A DNA stretch of 64,000 nt from Planctomycetaceae bacterium (GTDB lineage: Bacteria > Planctomycetota > Planctomycetia > Planctomycetales > Planctomycetaceae): positions 1 to 64,000 of the forward strand of contig JADZEF010000250.1 of the NCBI GenBank assembly GCA_020850695.1, written 5' to 3'. Shown in pieces: positions 26,030 through 33,980 of this stretch (the stretch's first letter is position 1; the number at the start of each line of letters is the position of its first letter). Position numbers and translations under genes: made by a program. The notes beneath the pieces are model-generated. The model saw only the letters and a list, made by a program, of their open reading frames with translations. It had not been told where the DNA came from and did no database searches.

Positions 26030-27735
26030 TCCTCAAAGGACGAGGCATCAGTCCGGGAGCGGCACGAGGTCGAGCCCGCGTTCTCGAACCCGACAGCACC
26101 TTCGCGAATGCGGCGGCGCTCCCGCAACGACACCCGGCTCCTCGGGAAGTTGAGCGATTGCAGTCGGCCGTGAGTCGCGCCGTCGCGCAGCTCGAACGCC
26201 TGCGAAAGCAGCTGGGTCGTTTCAGCAACAAGGATGCGGCGCTGCTGACGGCGCACGCGACGATGCTGACCGATCCCTCGCTGCTCGAACGCATCACGCA
26301 GCGAATCATGGACCAGGCCATGTCGGCGGAAGCCGCTGTCGCCGCCGTGGTCATGGAACTGCATGACGACTTCGCCGCCAGCGACCACCCGGTCTTCCGC
26401 GACCGCAGCGCCGATGTCCTCGACCTCGGCCGCCGCCTGATCGAGAACCTCAATGAATCGGCCCCGCGGACTGCCACGCCGGGGGCCGTCATCGTCGCTC
26501 CCGAGGTCGCGCCGTCCGAGTTCGTGCGGTTCGTCCACCAGGGGGCTGTGGCATTCGTCACCGAGACCTGCGGCAACAAGTCTCACACCGCCATCCTGGC
26601 CCGCGGACTCGGCGTTCCGTTCGTTACGGGGGTCTCTGCGGTTCTCGAAAGGATTGCCGAAGGAACGGAGATTGTGCTCGATGCGGGCGAAGGGACGGTC
26701 CTCGTCGACCCATCCGGCGTAGAAACCGGCCGGGCCGAGCGGATCATCGCCCGCATCGCCGTCGCTCCCACCCTCCAGGCAGGCCAACAGGGGGCGATCT
26801 CTCAGGACGGGATCCACATCACCACGCTGCTCAACATCAGCGACCCGATCGAAGCGGCAGCGATCGGAACGGTCGGCGCGGAGGGAGTCGGACTGTTCCG
26901 CACCGAGTTCCTCTACATCGACCGCACCACCTGGCCGACCGAGGACGAGTGCTTCGCCGATTACCTTCGCGTGGCCGAGGCCTTGGGGCCGGACCGCGAA
27001 CTCAACCTGAGACTGGCCGACTTCGGCGCGGAAAAAAGCCCCCCCTACGCCGACATTCCGATCAACCGCAACCCGAGCCTCGGCATTCGCGGGATCCGTC
27101 TGTTGCTGCAGCGGGACGACATCCTCCGTCCCCAGGTGCGGGCCATCGCGCGCGTCGCCAGGCAACGTCCGGTGACGATGCTGATGCCGATGATCGATTC
27201 GCTCGACACGCTCGACGCGACCATCGAACGCCTGCTGGCTATCTGCGGGGTTAAGGAACGCGGCCAGCTGCCGTTCCGCATCGGGACGATGATCGAGGTC
27301 CCCGCGGCCGGTCTGATGATCGAAGAGATCCTGGATCGGGTCGATTCGGTCGCCGTGGGACTCAACGATCTGACGCAATACCTGCTCGCCGCCGATCGCG
27401 ATGACGAAATGCTCGAGCGGTACCACGACGCACTTCAACCCCCCGTGCTGCGGCTTGTGAAGTCGATTCTCGACGCCGCCCAGCGCAAGAACCGCCCCGT
27501 GACCATGTGCGGGGAACTGGCCGGCGATCCGACCTTGGCGGCGGTGCTGCTTGGCTTGGGGGCGCGGCGCTTCAGCGTCTCGCGGACGCACTATCCGACG
27601 GCCGTCTCGACGATTGGCCGGCTCAATATCGCGGAACTTTCCTCAGCTGCCGGCCAGTTCCTGAAGCTCGGATCGGGAGCCGAATTACGGCGGTTCATCG
27701 CGCAGAAATTTCCCCAGATCGTTGCCGGAGCATGA
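26026..27735 (+). CDS. ptsI: phosphoenolpyruvate-protein phosphotransferase (PTS enzyme I)
   Basis: 569 residues beginning with GTG at 26026, overlapping the stop of the DHS-like gene. Domains run in the usual order: N-terminal HPr-binding helices, swivelling phosphohistidine domain with CGNKSHTAILARGLGVP (H187 is the phosphorylated residue), linker, then the PEP-binding TIM barrel with GVGLFRTEFLY, NRNPSLGIRG, TMIEVPAAGLM, VAVGLNDLTQY and MCGELAGD (catalytic C495). Normal length for EI (about 570-575). It transfers phosphate from PEP to HPr. No HPr, EIIA or EII gene lies in the window, so it may feed a regulatory phosphorelay and not only sugar uptake. The ribosome site GGAAGG sits inside the preceding gene. 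Confidence 0.93.
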   Translation: MILKGRGISPGAARGRARVLEPDSTFANAAALPQRHPAPREVERLQSAVSRAVAQLERLRKQLGRFSNKDAALLTAHATMLTDPSLLERITQRIMDQAMSAEAAVAAVVMELHDDFAASDHPVFRDRSADVLDLGRRLIENLNESAPRTATPGAVIVAPEVAPSEFVRFVHQGAVAFVTETCGNKSHTAILARGLGVPFVTGVSAVLERIAEGTEIVLDAGEGTVLVDPSGVETGRAERIIARIAVAPTLQAGQQGAISQDGIHITTLLNISDPIEAAAIGTVGAEGVGLFRTEFLYIDRTTWPTEDECFADYLRVAEALGPDRELNLRLADFGAEKSPPYADIPINRNPSLGIRGIRLLLQRDDILRPQVRAIARVARQRPVTMLMPMIDSLDTLDATIERLLAICGVKERGQLPFRIGTMIEVPAAGLMIEEILDRVDSVAVGLNDLTQYLLAADRDDEMLERYHDALQPPVLRLVKSILDAAQRKNRPVTMCGELAGDPTLAAVLLGLGARRFSVSRTHYPTAVSTIGRLNIAELSSAAGQFLKLGSGAELRRFIAQKFPQIVAGA

Positions 27736-27786
27736 CGCCGGGCGATCTGGGGAAGTGTTCGCGTCAGGTTGTGATGACAGGCCAGA

Positions 27787-27911
27787 GTGGCACGACATTT
27801 CCATGTCGTGAAGGAGCGTTGCGAGCCAGAAACCGCGACCACGCAGGTCGAGTCGCATGCGGCAGTTGATCGGCCTGCCGAGCGTCTTCACGAGACGGAG
27901 TCTCGTGCCAC
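27787..27911. repeat. paired-hairpin palindromic element after ptsI
   Basis: Outer 9-bp arms GTGGCACGA (27787-27795) and TCGTGCCAC (27903-27911) enclose two hairpins: CACGACAT-TTCC-ATGTCGTG (27791-27810) and CACGAGAC-GGA-GTCTCGTG (27889-27907). It fills the spacer between the converging ptsI and the Cys-rich exported protein gene. Its left half recurs at 7711-7735. No T-tract, so a role as terminator is not shown. Confidence 0.7.
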
Positions 27912-27941
27912 AATGACAGACCGGAAGCCTGTCCCACGGAC

Positions 27942-28550
27942 TCAGTCGTCGTAGTCGATCTCGATCGTGCCGTCGCTCCTCGTCTTGATCTCGACTTCAT
28001 ACGAACCGAACTGATACTCGAGTTCGTGCCCGTGGTGCTTGCAGACGACCTTGGGGCGGCAGTTCGGCGGAACGCAGATTTGCACGTAGGTGTAACAGCA
28101 CTTCTTGCAGGGATGCGGGACCGCCACGATCATCGGCACCGCGCACCTCGGAACGTTGTCGAGGTCCTTGTACCGCACGTGCGGGTAGAGGATCGAGACG
28201 GACGTTCCTTCCATCGGGACCGGAGTGATAGGCTGGAAGTTCTCTCCCACGCCCGGAGTCGGCAGGGCGGCGGGCGCCGGCTCGGGGGCAGCGACGGGTG
28301 CGGGAGGAGGCGGAGTCGGTTCCCCTTCCCCGGCCAGAATGGTCGGAAGCAGCAGCGGAGCCGGCGTGCGGACCGCGAGCCGCGGAGCGGCGGGCTCGAT
28401 GCCGGCCTGCCGAAGTTCCGGTCCGAACGACGTCTGACGAATGACCGAGGGACGCTTCACGTTGGGCTCAGAGCGACGCTCGGCCGCATTCGAGAAACCG
28501 ACAGAGAGTCCCAGAAGCAGCAGGGGAGTGGTTCGAATCGCGAGAAGCAT
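27942..28550 (-). CDS. exported Pro-rich, Cys-rich protein
   Basis: 202 residues from the ATG at 28550, chosen because it starts a signal peptide (MLLAIRTTPLLLLGLSVGF, cleavage near SNAAE). Residues about 60-120 are Pro/Ala/Glu-rich (PTPPPPAPVAAPEPAP), a flexible linker. The C-terminal 85 residues are ordered and Cys-rich: PHCKKCCYTYVQICVPPNCRP, VVCKHHGHELEYQFG, then alternating strands to IEIDYDD. The Cys and His could form disulfides or bind a metal. I do not recognise a family. It is probably an exported planctomycete-specific protein. It converges with ptsI. Confidence 0.7.
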   Translation of the reverse strand: MLLAIRTTPLLLLGLSVGFSNAAERRSEPNVKRPSVIRQTSFGPELRQAGIEPAAPRLAVRTPAPLLLPTILAGEGEPTPPPPAPVAAPEPAPAALPTPGVGENFQPITPVPMEGTSVSILYPHVRYKDLDNVPRCAVPMIVAVPHPCKKCCYTYVQICVPPNCRPKVVCKHHGHELEYQFGSYEVEIKTRSDGTIEIDYDD

Positions 28551-28805
28551 GGTTTCTCCCTGGAGATGAATTGTTCGGGAGAGTCGTCGAAGGTTTCCGA
28601 ACCAGGATCCGGCGGCGTCTGGCGGCGGACAGCTCGTGAACGTGAAACGGCTCTGATCAACTCTATCCCACGCCCCCACCGCGGCGCGACGTGTCAATCT
28701 CCGCGAGAAACTTTGTTCCGTTGACCGTGAGGGGGCTGTGCAGAACTCCGCGCAGGCAAGATATGCGCCGGGCTTGGCATGTGCGGCGTGCCACCAGCGG
28801 GTCCT

Positions 28806-29648
28806 CTACCTGCCGCTCTCGGCCTTCTGTTCGGCCAGCAGCTTGCGGAACGCTTTCTCCTTCATGTCGACATAGTCCCGGTAGCCGGCGGCGTCGACAA
28901 AGGGATTCGCTTCGCCCGCCTTCAGCTTCGGGTACTTGGCCTCCATCCCGTAGTACGCGCCGTGCGCTCCGAGAAATAGATCGCAGGGAAGCTCCTTGAG
29001 CGTCTTGAACGTCCGGGCGTAGTCGTCGGCGATGCCCGGGTAATCGGAATTGTCGACCAGGCGATAACCCGGATTGATGTTGGGACTGCCGATGACCACC
29101 ACGTTGTACGTCTTGTCGCCGTCAGTCACCTTCCATGTCCACGTCGTGCAGCCGCGCGTATGCCCGGGCGTGAGGCGCGCGACGAGGGTCGTTCCCCCCA
29201 GCGTCACCTTCTCGCCGTCCTCCAGCACCCGGTCGACAACGCACGGTTTCCAGCGGCTGTCGGTGTAGAGGTACTGCCCCTTGCCCCCCTCGGCGATCAC
29301 ACTCGCGTCCCCCTTCATCACCAGCACCTTCGCTCCGGTCAACTCCTTGAGGTCCGCGTGGCCGGCAACATGGTCCGAATGCGCATGACTCGCGAGGACG
29401 TACTTGACGTCCTTCATCTTGAACCCAAGCTTCTTGACCGACGCCCGGATCAGCGGCACCGTTTCCTCGAAGCCGCTGTTGATGAGGAAGTGGCCTTCGG
29501 CCGTCGTGATGAGGTAAGTCGCCAGAGCCTTCGAACCGACGTAGTAGGTGTTTCCCGCAATCTTGTGCGGCGGATACGCCTCGTCGGCGAACGTCTGAGC
29601 GGGAAGGGCGGCAGCCAGCAGGAGCGCGGGAGCGGCGAGAATCGTCAT
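28806..29648 (-). CDS. subclass B3 metallo-beta-lactamase
   Basis: 280 residues with a signal peptide (about 1-21, MTILAAPALLLAAALPAQTFA). The start at 29648 is chosen for that signal; the open frame runs 61 codons further. Zinc ligands in B3 order: H88, H90, D92, H93 (SHAHSDHVAGHADL), H163 (TPGHTRGCTTW) and H229 (LGAHGAYY). The phrases GHTRGCTTWTW and GSPNINPGYRL are characteristic of subclass B3, which lacks the B1 Cys ligand. B3 enzymes hydrolyse penicillins, cephalosporins and often carbapenems, but some relatives serve as lactonases. No regulator or mobile element is nearby, so it is probably an intrinsic chromosomal gene. Substrate range cannot be told from sequence. Confidence 0.88.
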   Translation of the reverse strand: MTILAAPALLLAAALPAQTFADEAYPPHKIAGNTYYVGSKALATYLITTAEGHFLINSGFEETVPLIRASVKKLGFKMKDVKYVLASHAHSDHVAGHADLKELTGAKVLVMKGDASVIAEGGKGQYLYTDSRWKPCVVDRVLEDGEKVTLGGTTLVARLTPGHTRGCTTWTWKVTDGDKTYNVVVIGSPNINPGYRLVDNSDYPGIADDYARTFKTLKELPCDLFLGAHGAYYGMEAKYPKLKAGEANPFVDAAGYRDYVDMKEKAFRKLLAEQKAESGR

Positions 29649-29963
29649 GGATGGCCTGATTTTCTCGAAAGCGGCCGGCGATTGCGGAGTGACATCTCGT
29701 TCCGGTGACAACGCTTCGATTCTGGTCCTGTCCTGGTCGAAACACAATTCTGCGACGGGACGGTTGCGGCGACCGCGACCGTCCGGATTGCAGCGCCTGA
29801 ACCGGCCGCCCGGTCCGGAACACGGCGACAAACGGCCAGTTTGCCTGGATTAACCTTTGCCAACCTGAACTTCCCGTGAGACAATCGCCGCGCTTGTCGA
29901 CTTGTGTCTGCCGCCGCCCTCGCCCTTGATCGCCCTCTCCCATTCACCTCCGTGGAGTCGTCC
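29649..29963. other. 315-bp divergent intergenic region
   Basis: Lies between the leftward metallo-beta-lactamase gene and the rightward exported protein gene, so both promoters should be here. I see no convincing promoter hexamers, repeats or small gene. Confidence 0.4.
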
Positions 29964-30545
29964 GTGAAACGTCCTGCCGCCTTGTTCGCGGTCCTGCTCG
30001 CAGTCGCTGCTCCGGCATTCGCCGAAGAGACAATCGAATCGGCCCCCTACTATCCGACGAAGATCGGATCAACCTGGAAGTACAGGTTCGCCCGCGGAGT
30101 GCTCACGAACAAGATCACCCGGCACGAAAAAGTCGGCGACGTCCTGTGCGCGCGGCTCGACACGCTGTCCGGGGACAAGGTCGTCAGCAACGAGCATGTG
30201 ACGATTACGAAGAACGGCGTCGAGCGGCACGCGACGCTCGGTTTCCGCCCCGAGCCGCCGGTGTTGCTCCTGAAGTTCCCGCTGAAGGACAAGGACGAGT
30301 GGGACATCGATAGCAAGGTCGGCGATGAGACGATCAAGGGGAAGGCGAACGTCGAGAAAGAGGAGCTGAAAATCGGCGACAAGACCTACGACACGTTCAA
30401 GGTCACGACCGATGTCAAGACCGGCACGATGCAGATCAAGTCGGTCTGCTGGTACGCGAAGGACGTCGGAATGGTGAAGCAGAACCTCAACTTCGCCGGT
30501 AATGAGGTGAAGCTCGAGCTGGAAGAGTTCAAGGCAGGCGAGTGA
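29964..30545 (+). CDS. exported protein of unknown function
   Basis: 193 residues if started at the GTG at 29964, which begins a signal peptide (VKRPAALFAVLLAVAAPAFA, cleaved before EET). A GTG 60 nt upstream is possible but places the hydrophobic stretch too far in. The mature part opens with YYPTKIGSTWKYRF, a common start of planctomycete exported proteins, and then consists of alternating beta strands rich in Lys and Glu (KVGDETIKGKANVEKEELKIG). No Cys pair or catalytic motif is visible. Its last codon overlaps the next start (GTGA), so it is translationally coupled to dgkA. Function unknown; a lipid- or peptide-binding barrel is conceivable but unproven. Confidence 0.7.
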   Translation: MKRPAALFAVLLAVAAPAFAEETIESAPYYPTKIGSTWKYRFARGVLTNKITRHEKVGDVLCARLDTLSGDKVVSNEHVTITKNGVERHATLGFRPEPPVLLLKFPLKDKDEWDIDSKVGDETIKGKANVEKEELKIGDKTYDTFKVTTDVKTGTMQIKSVCWYAKDVGMVKQNLNFAGNEVKLELEEFKAGE

Positions 30546-30931
30546 CGGCCGCGATGAAAGCCCGGTCGTTTCTCGCGAGCCTGCGTTTCGCCGTGGCCGG
30601 CCTGGCCTCTCTGGTGCGGACCGAACGGAACGCAAGGATCCATGTCGCGGTGGCGGTCCTGGTGGCCGTCGCCGCTTTTTTGCTGCGCGTGTCGTGGACC
30701 GACGCCGCGCTCCTCGCACTGGCCATTGGCCTGGTCATGGCGGCCGAGGCCTTCAACACGGCGATTGAGACGTTGACCGATCTGGCATCGCCGAATCCCC
30801 ACCCGCTGGCCCGAACGGCGAAGGATCTCGCGGCGGCCGGTGTCCTACTGACGGCGCTTTCGGCATTCGCCGTGGGGCTTTTTGTGCTCGGACCGCCTCT
30901 CTGGGCGCGCCTGATGTCCGGTCTGCAATGA
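30542..30931 (+). CDS. dgkA: diacylglycerol kinase / undecaprenol kinase family (DgkA)
   Basis: 129 residues with three membrane helices (about 36-50, 55-75, 98-120). Key family motifs are present: RTERNARIHVAVAV, EAFNTAIETLTDL (the catalytic Glu and the ENTAIE-like box) and ARTAKDLAAAGVLLTA. These residues bind ATP-Mg and the lipid. The pattern RNxRIH with EAxNTAIE is closest to the Gram-positive-type members, which phosphorylate undecaprenol. The reaction recycles lipid carriers or diacylglycerol at the inner membrane. Start is either GTG at 30542 (overlapping the previous stop) or ATG at 30554. It follows the exported protein gene as a two-gene operon. Confidence 0.9.
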   Translation: MTAAMKARSFLASLRFAVAGLASLVRTERNARIHVAVAVLVAVAAFLLRVSWTDAALLALAIGLVMAAEAFNTAIETLTDLASPNPHPLARTAKDLAAAGVLLTALSAFAVGLFVLGPPLWARLMSGLQ

Positions 30932-30983
30932 CGTCGCATCGAATCCCGCGGCGGAAACGTCTCCCTGTCACGGCGCGACGCTT

Positions 30984-32033
30984 CTAGTCGTCGTGCGGCG
31001 ATTGCATGGTCTTCGCGTTCCGCGATCGACGGACCAGCTTCACCATGGATTCAATCTGAGTGGCCAGGACGTTGCCCGGCAGTTCCACCCGTTGCTGACG
31101 GATGACGAGTTCGCCAGCCCGCTCCACGAGGCCCGCCAGGACATCCCAGGCCCGATAATCCATCTTCTGTCGAGGCCAATTGAGCTCTGTCCAGAGCCGC
31201 ACGAACATCGCGCGAAGCACATGCCGCGGCAGCGCGGCAATTCTTCCGACGTTCAGAACACACTCGTTCCCATCCGCAGCGATCTGCGGATCGCACTGCC
31301 GGAGTGCGGAGACCGCAAGCTCCTTCAAGGCTTCATCCGTCTCCGCGACCTGGCGTCCCAGCTTCAGCAGTGCCTGCACAATTTGCGGATTGAACTCCGC
31401 AGCCAGTTGTGGAAGCAGACTGTGACGAATCCGATTTCTGGTAAAACGCAGCTCCTCATTTGTGGAGTCGGTGCGGTAGCTCTGGTTGTGGTCGACTAAC
31501 CATTCGATGAGATCCTTCCGTGGAGTCTCGAGGAGCGGACGCACAAGCGTGACGCCCGTCGCCAGTTCCCGAGACCGCGGGATGCCCCGCAGGCCTGCGA
31601 TGCCGGTTCCCCGCAGGATGTGATGGAGAATCGTCTCCGCCTGATCGTCCGCCGTATGCGCCACGGCCACGAATTTGCAGTCGTGCTCCAGCGCAGCGTC
31701 GGTCAAAAACTGATAGCGGGCCGTGCGTGCCGACTCTTCGCTGACCGCCACTCCGGGACTCGGTTCCTGGGCCGACTCCACGACGACCTCTTCGGCGTGA
31801 CAGGCTCCGTGTTGCCGGACCCATTCCGCATCCCCATCCGACTCGGCGCCGCGCAGCTTGTGATTGTAATGCGCGACGATCACGCGAAACCTGACATCCG
31901 GCAGAATCGCGTGAGTTCCCGACATCAGTGCAACGCTGTCGGCCCCGCCCGAGACCCCTAGCAGCACGGCGTCCCTTTTGCGTACGCCGCACGCGTCCCA
32001 TCCAGTGCGGAGTTTTTCGAGGAAGCTGGCCAT
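30984..32033 (-). CDS. tilS: tRNA(Ile)-lysidine synthase
   Basis: 349 residues. The N-terminal ATP-pyrophosphatase domain has the PP-loop LGVSGGADSVAL (SGGADS at about 29-34), HYNHKLRG, SEESARTARYQFL and HTADDQAETILHHILRGTGIAGLRGIP. The second part (LVRPLLETPRKDLIEWLVDHNQSYRTDSTNEE..RNRIRHSLLPQL) is also diagnostic. It attaches lysine to C34 of the CAU-anticodon tRNA so that it reads AUA; essential in most bacteria. It is shorter than the E. coli enzyme (about 430) and closer to the compact Aquifex type (about 310), so the C-terminal tRNA-binding domains are reduced. It lies 108 bp after fhcA on the same strand, probably cotranscribed. Confidence 0.93.
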   Translation of the reverse strand: MASFLEKLRTGWDACGVRKRDAVLLGVSGGADSVALMSGTHAILPDVRFRVIVAHYNHKLRGAESDGDAEWVRQHGACHAEEVVVESAQEPSPGVAVSEESARTARYQFLTDAALEHDCKFVAVAHTADDQAETILHHILRGTGIAGLRGIPRSRELATGVTLVRPLLETPRKDLIEWLVDHNQSYRTDSTNEELRFTRNRIRHSLLPQLAAEFNPQIVQALLKLGRQVAETDEALKELAVSALRQCDPQIAADGNECVLNVGRIAALPRHVLRAMFVRLWTELNWPRQKMDYRAWDVLAGLVERAGELVIRQQRVELPGNVLATQIESMVKLVRRSRNAKTMQSPHDD

Positions 32034-32140
32034 CGCGGTGTGGAACCCAATGGATCAAACGACGGGGCACCCATCGCCCCGTCAATCTCGTGGCCTTGCG
32101 CGGTTCGCCCGTCCAGTGCCCGATTTCCGGAAGGACGTCG

Positions 32141-33793
32141 TTAATCCGTCGCAACAGTCTCATGCCGGTGCAGAAAGCTCTCCTCAACCGGATAGTTGCG
32201 GAACTGCACGGTATAGCACTCCTCGAACCACATCCGGATGTGCGGGAGCTCCCCTTCATCGTACCGCGGAGCGATGTGCAGCAGCTTCCCTTCGTCACTC
32301 GATCGGATCTCGCCATCCTCGACGACCACCCGCCCCGCACTGATCACGTATCGCGGCAGTTCGAACATCCGCTGAATGTCGACGTCGGGCTGATAGATCG
32401 TCACATCGCCGTCCGCACCCGGTCCAAGGTGCCCCTTTGTCTTCAGCCCGAGAATGCGTGCCGGCGCCGCCCGCGTGATGATCGCGATCTCCCGCAGCGT
32501 GTATTCGCGTGAAATGTCCGGAAGCACCATCCGCTCCCGCGCCTTCGCCGGAATCCGTGCCAGGAGATCGTTGCGGCGGCTCCGGTCCATCAGCAGTGCG
32601 ATGATCTGCGGGTACGCGAGGAACGAGCTCCCGTTCGGATGATCGGTGCTCATGGCGATCCGCCACGGATCAGCCGTCAACAGATACCATTCGAGCCCCA
32701 CCGCCCACTGGATGGCATGGACGAAGCTCTTGTCCTTGTAGGTGATCGGCACGATCCCGCAACCCGACTCCATCTCGGTGTCGCCGCTGAACCACTTGTG
32801 CCCGGTCACCTTGTGCAGGAAGTAACCGAGCGGGCCGTCCCCCGTCATGGAGGTCGTGTTGCCGAACATCACCTGCCCGACATCGACCGTGAGGTTGGTA
32901 TGCCCCGCGACGTACTCGACCAGTCGCGGGACCTCCGAGCGGAACGTCGACTGGTCGTCGGGATCGCCGCCGTAGCTGTGAAACTGGATGTGCGTGAGAT
33001 GCCCGCGCTGCCCCTCCAGCGTCTTCATCGTCTCGAGCGTCGTCGACCAGTTCCCCGGCATGCCGAGGTTGTTGCAGTGGATGTGCACCGCGTGCGGGAA
33101 GCGAAGTTCGTCGACCGCACGGGCCACTCCTCGCACGATCTGACGCGGGGTGATGCCGAAGTGGTCAATCACCTGGTCGAGGCCTGTCGCATTCCCGCCC
33201 GACGCCTTCCAGACTTCCACGCCGCCGGGATTGACGATCTTCGCCCCGTACCCTTTCGTCGCGTTGAGCAGCCACCCGATATAGTGCCGCACCCGTTCAG
33301 GCTCATTCTCGCGCAGCCGGTCCATCACATAGTGGTTGTTCCCCATCAGGACATAGAACCCCTTATCGATCAGCGGGGTGTCCTGAAGCTCCTCGTGGGT
33401 GTGGCGGGCCGTCAGCGGTGGGATGGCGGCGTCGAATGCCGTCGTATAGCCCAGCCCCGCATACAGGTAGCCGGTCGCGAACGTGCTGGGGACGCTGCCG
33501 GTCGTTCCGGACCGTGTGATCGCCGTTCGATGGACCGGCGGGGTGGATCGCTTCTCATCGGGGATCATCTTGCGGGCCGTGTTGACCTTCGGACCCGCGA
33601 TATGGCAGTGCATGTCGACGCCTCCCGGCATCACCACCATGCCGGCCGCATCGATCGTCCGATCGGCCCGCACCGCCGGATCCGCCGGTGCCTCAACAAC
33701 GCGTCCATCCCCGATCCAGACGTCGCGCGTCTCCCCATCGATGCCATTCGCCGGATCGTAAAGGGTGCCGTTCGCAATGCAGAGAAGAGACAT
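32141..33793 (-). CDS. fhcA: formylmethanofuran dehydrogenase subunit A (formyltransferase/hydrolase complex)
   Basis: 550 residues from the ATG at 33793 (MSLLCIANGTLYDPANGI); an ATG 36 nt upstream is also possible. An amidohydrolase fold with DMHCHIAGPKVNTAR (H62, H64), YGAKIVNPGG (Lys near the metal centre), HIHCNNLG, HIQFHSYGG and MSTDHPNGSSF (catalytic Asp). The family signature HPxxGPKVNxARxM is matched. FhcA acts in tetrahydromethanopterin-linked C1 metabolism, moving or hydrolysing the formyl group between methanofuran and H4MPT. Planctomycetes are known to carry this archaeal-like route. FhcB, C, D and the H4MPT enzymes are not in the window, so the pathway is scattered. Upstream neighbour is a DUF1501 gene on the same strand. 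Confidence 0.92.
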   Translation of the reverse strand: MSLLCIANGTLYDPANGIDGETRDVWIGDGRVVEAPADPAVRADRTIDAAGMVVMPGGVDMHCHIAGPKVNTARKMIPDEKRSTPPVHRTAITRSGTTGSVPSTFATGYLYAGLGYTTAFDAAIPPLTARHTHEELQDTPLIDKGFYVLMGNNHYVMDRLRENEPERVRHYIGWLLNATKGYGAKIVNPGGVEVWKASGGNATGLDQVIDHFGITPRQIVRGVARAVDELRFPHAVHIHCNNLGMPGNWSTTLETMKTLEGQRGHLTHIQFHSYGGDPDDQSTFRSEVPRLVEYVAGHTNLTVDVGQVMFGNTTSMTGDGPLGYFLHKVTGHKWFSGDTEMESGCGIVPITYKDKSFVHAIQWAVGLEWYLLTADPWRIAMSTDHPNGSSFLAYPQIIALLMDRSRRNDLLARIPAKARERMVLPDISREYTLREIAIITRAAPARILGLKTKGHLGPGADGDVTIYQPDVDIQRMFELPRYVISAGRVVVEDGEIRSSDEGKLLHIAPRYDEGELPHIRMWFEECYTVQFRNYPVEESFLHRHETVATD

Positions 33794-33863
33794 CAGACCG
33801 TGGACGTTTCTGGGAAGTGGGACGGACATCGAGAGTTCAAGACGGCGACTCCAAAAATGTAGC

Positions 33864-33882
33864 CTTCTTGCTCCGCAAGAAG
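33864..33882. repeat. compact hairpin upstream of fhcA
   Basis: CTTCTTGC (33864-33871) pairs with GCAAGAAG (33875-33882) around TCC. It lies in the 187-bp spacer between the DUF1501 stop and fhcA. It could be a weak terminator or a processing site; no T-run follows on the minus strand. Confidence 0.45.
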
Positions 33883-33980
33883 TAAGCCGGGCGCAGTTGC
33901 GGCGTGGCAGAATGTTCCGGAGAACGATCGCGCCGGAAGCCAGATTGCGGCGATCAAATCACGTCGAATCGCGGCCCGCC

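Noticed and set aside
25954-27591. 545-codon open frame antisense to ptsI
   Set aside because: Mirror of the ptsI codon pattern; no domain or ribosome site.
28525-28545. GTTCGAATC resembling a tRNA T-loop
   Set aside because: It lies inside the signal-peptide coding region of the Cys-rich protein and no cloverleaf can be drawn around it.
32639-33862. 407-codon open frame antisense to fhcA
   Set aside because: No recognised motif, and FhcA on the other strand is unambiguous.
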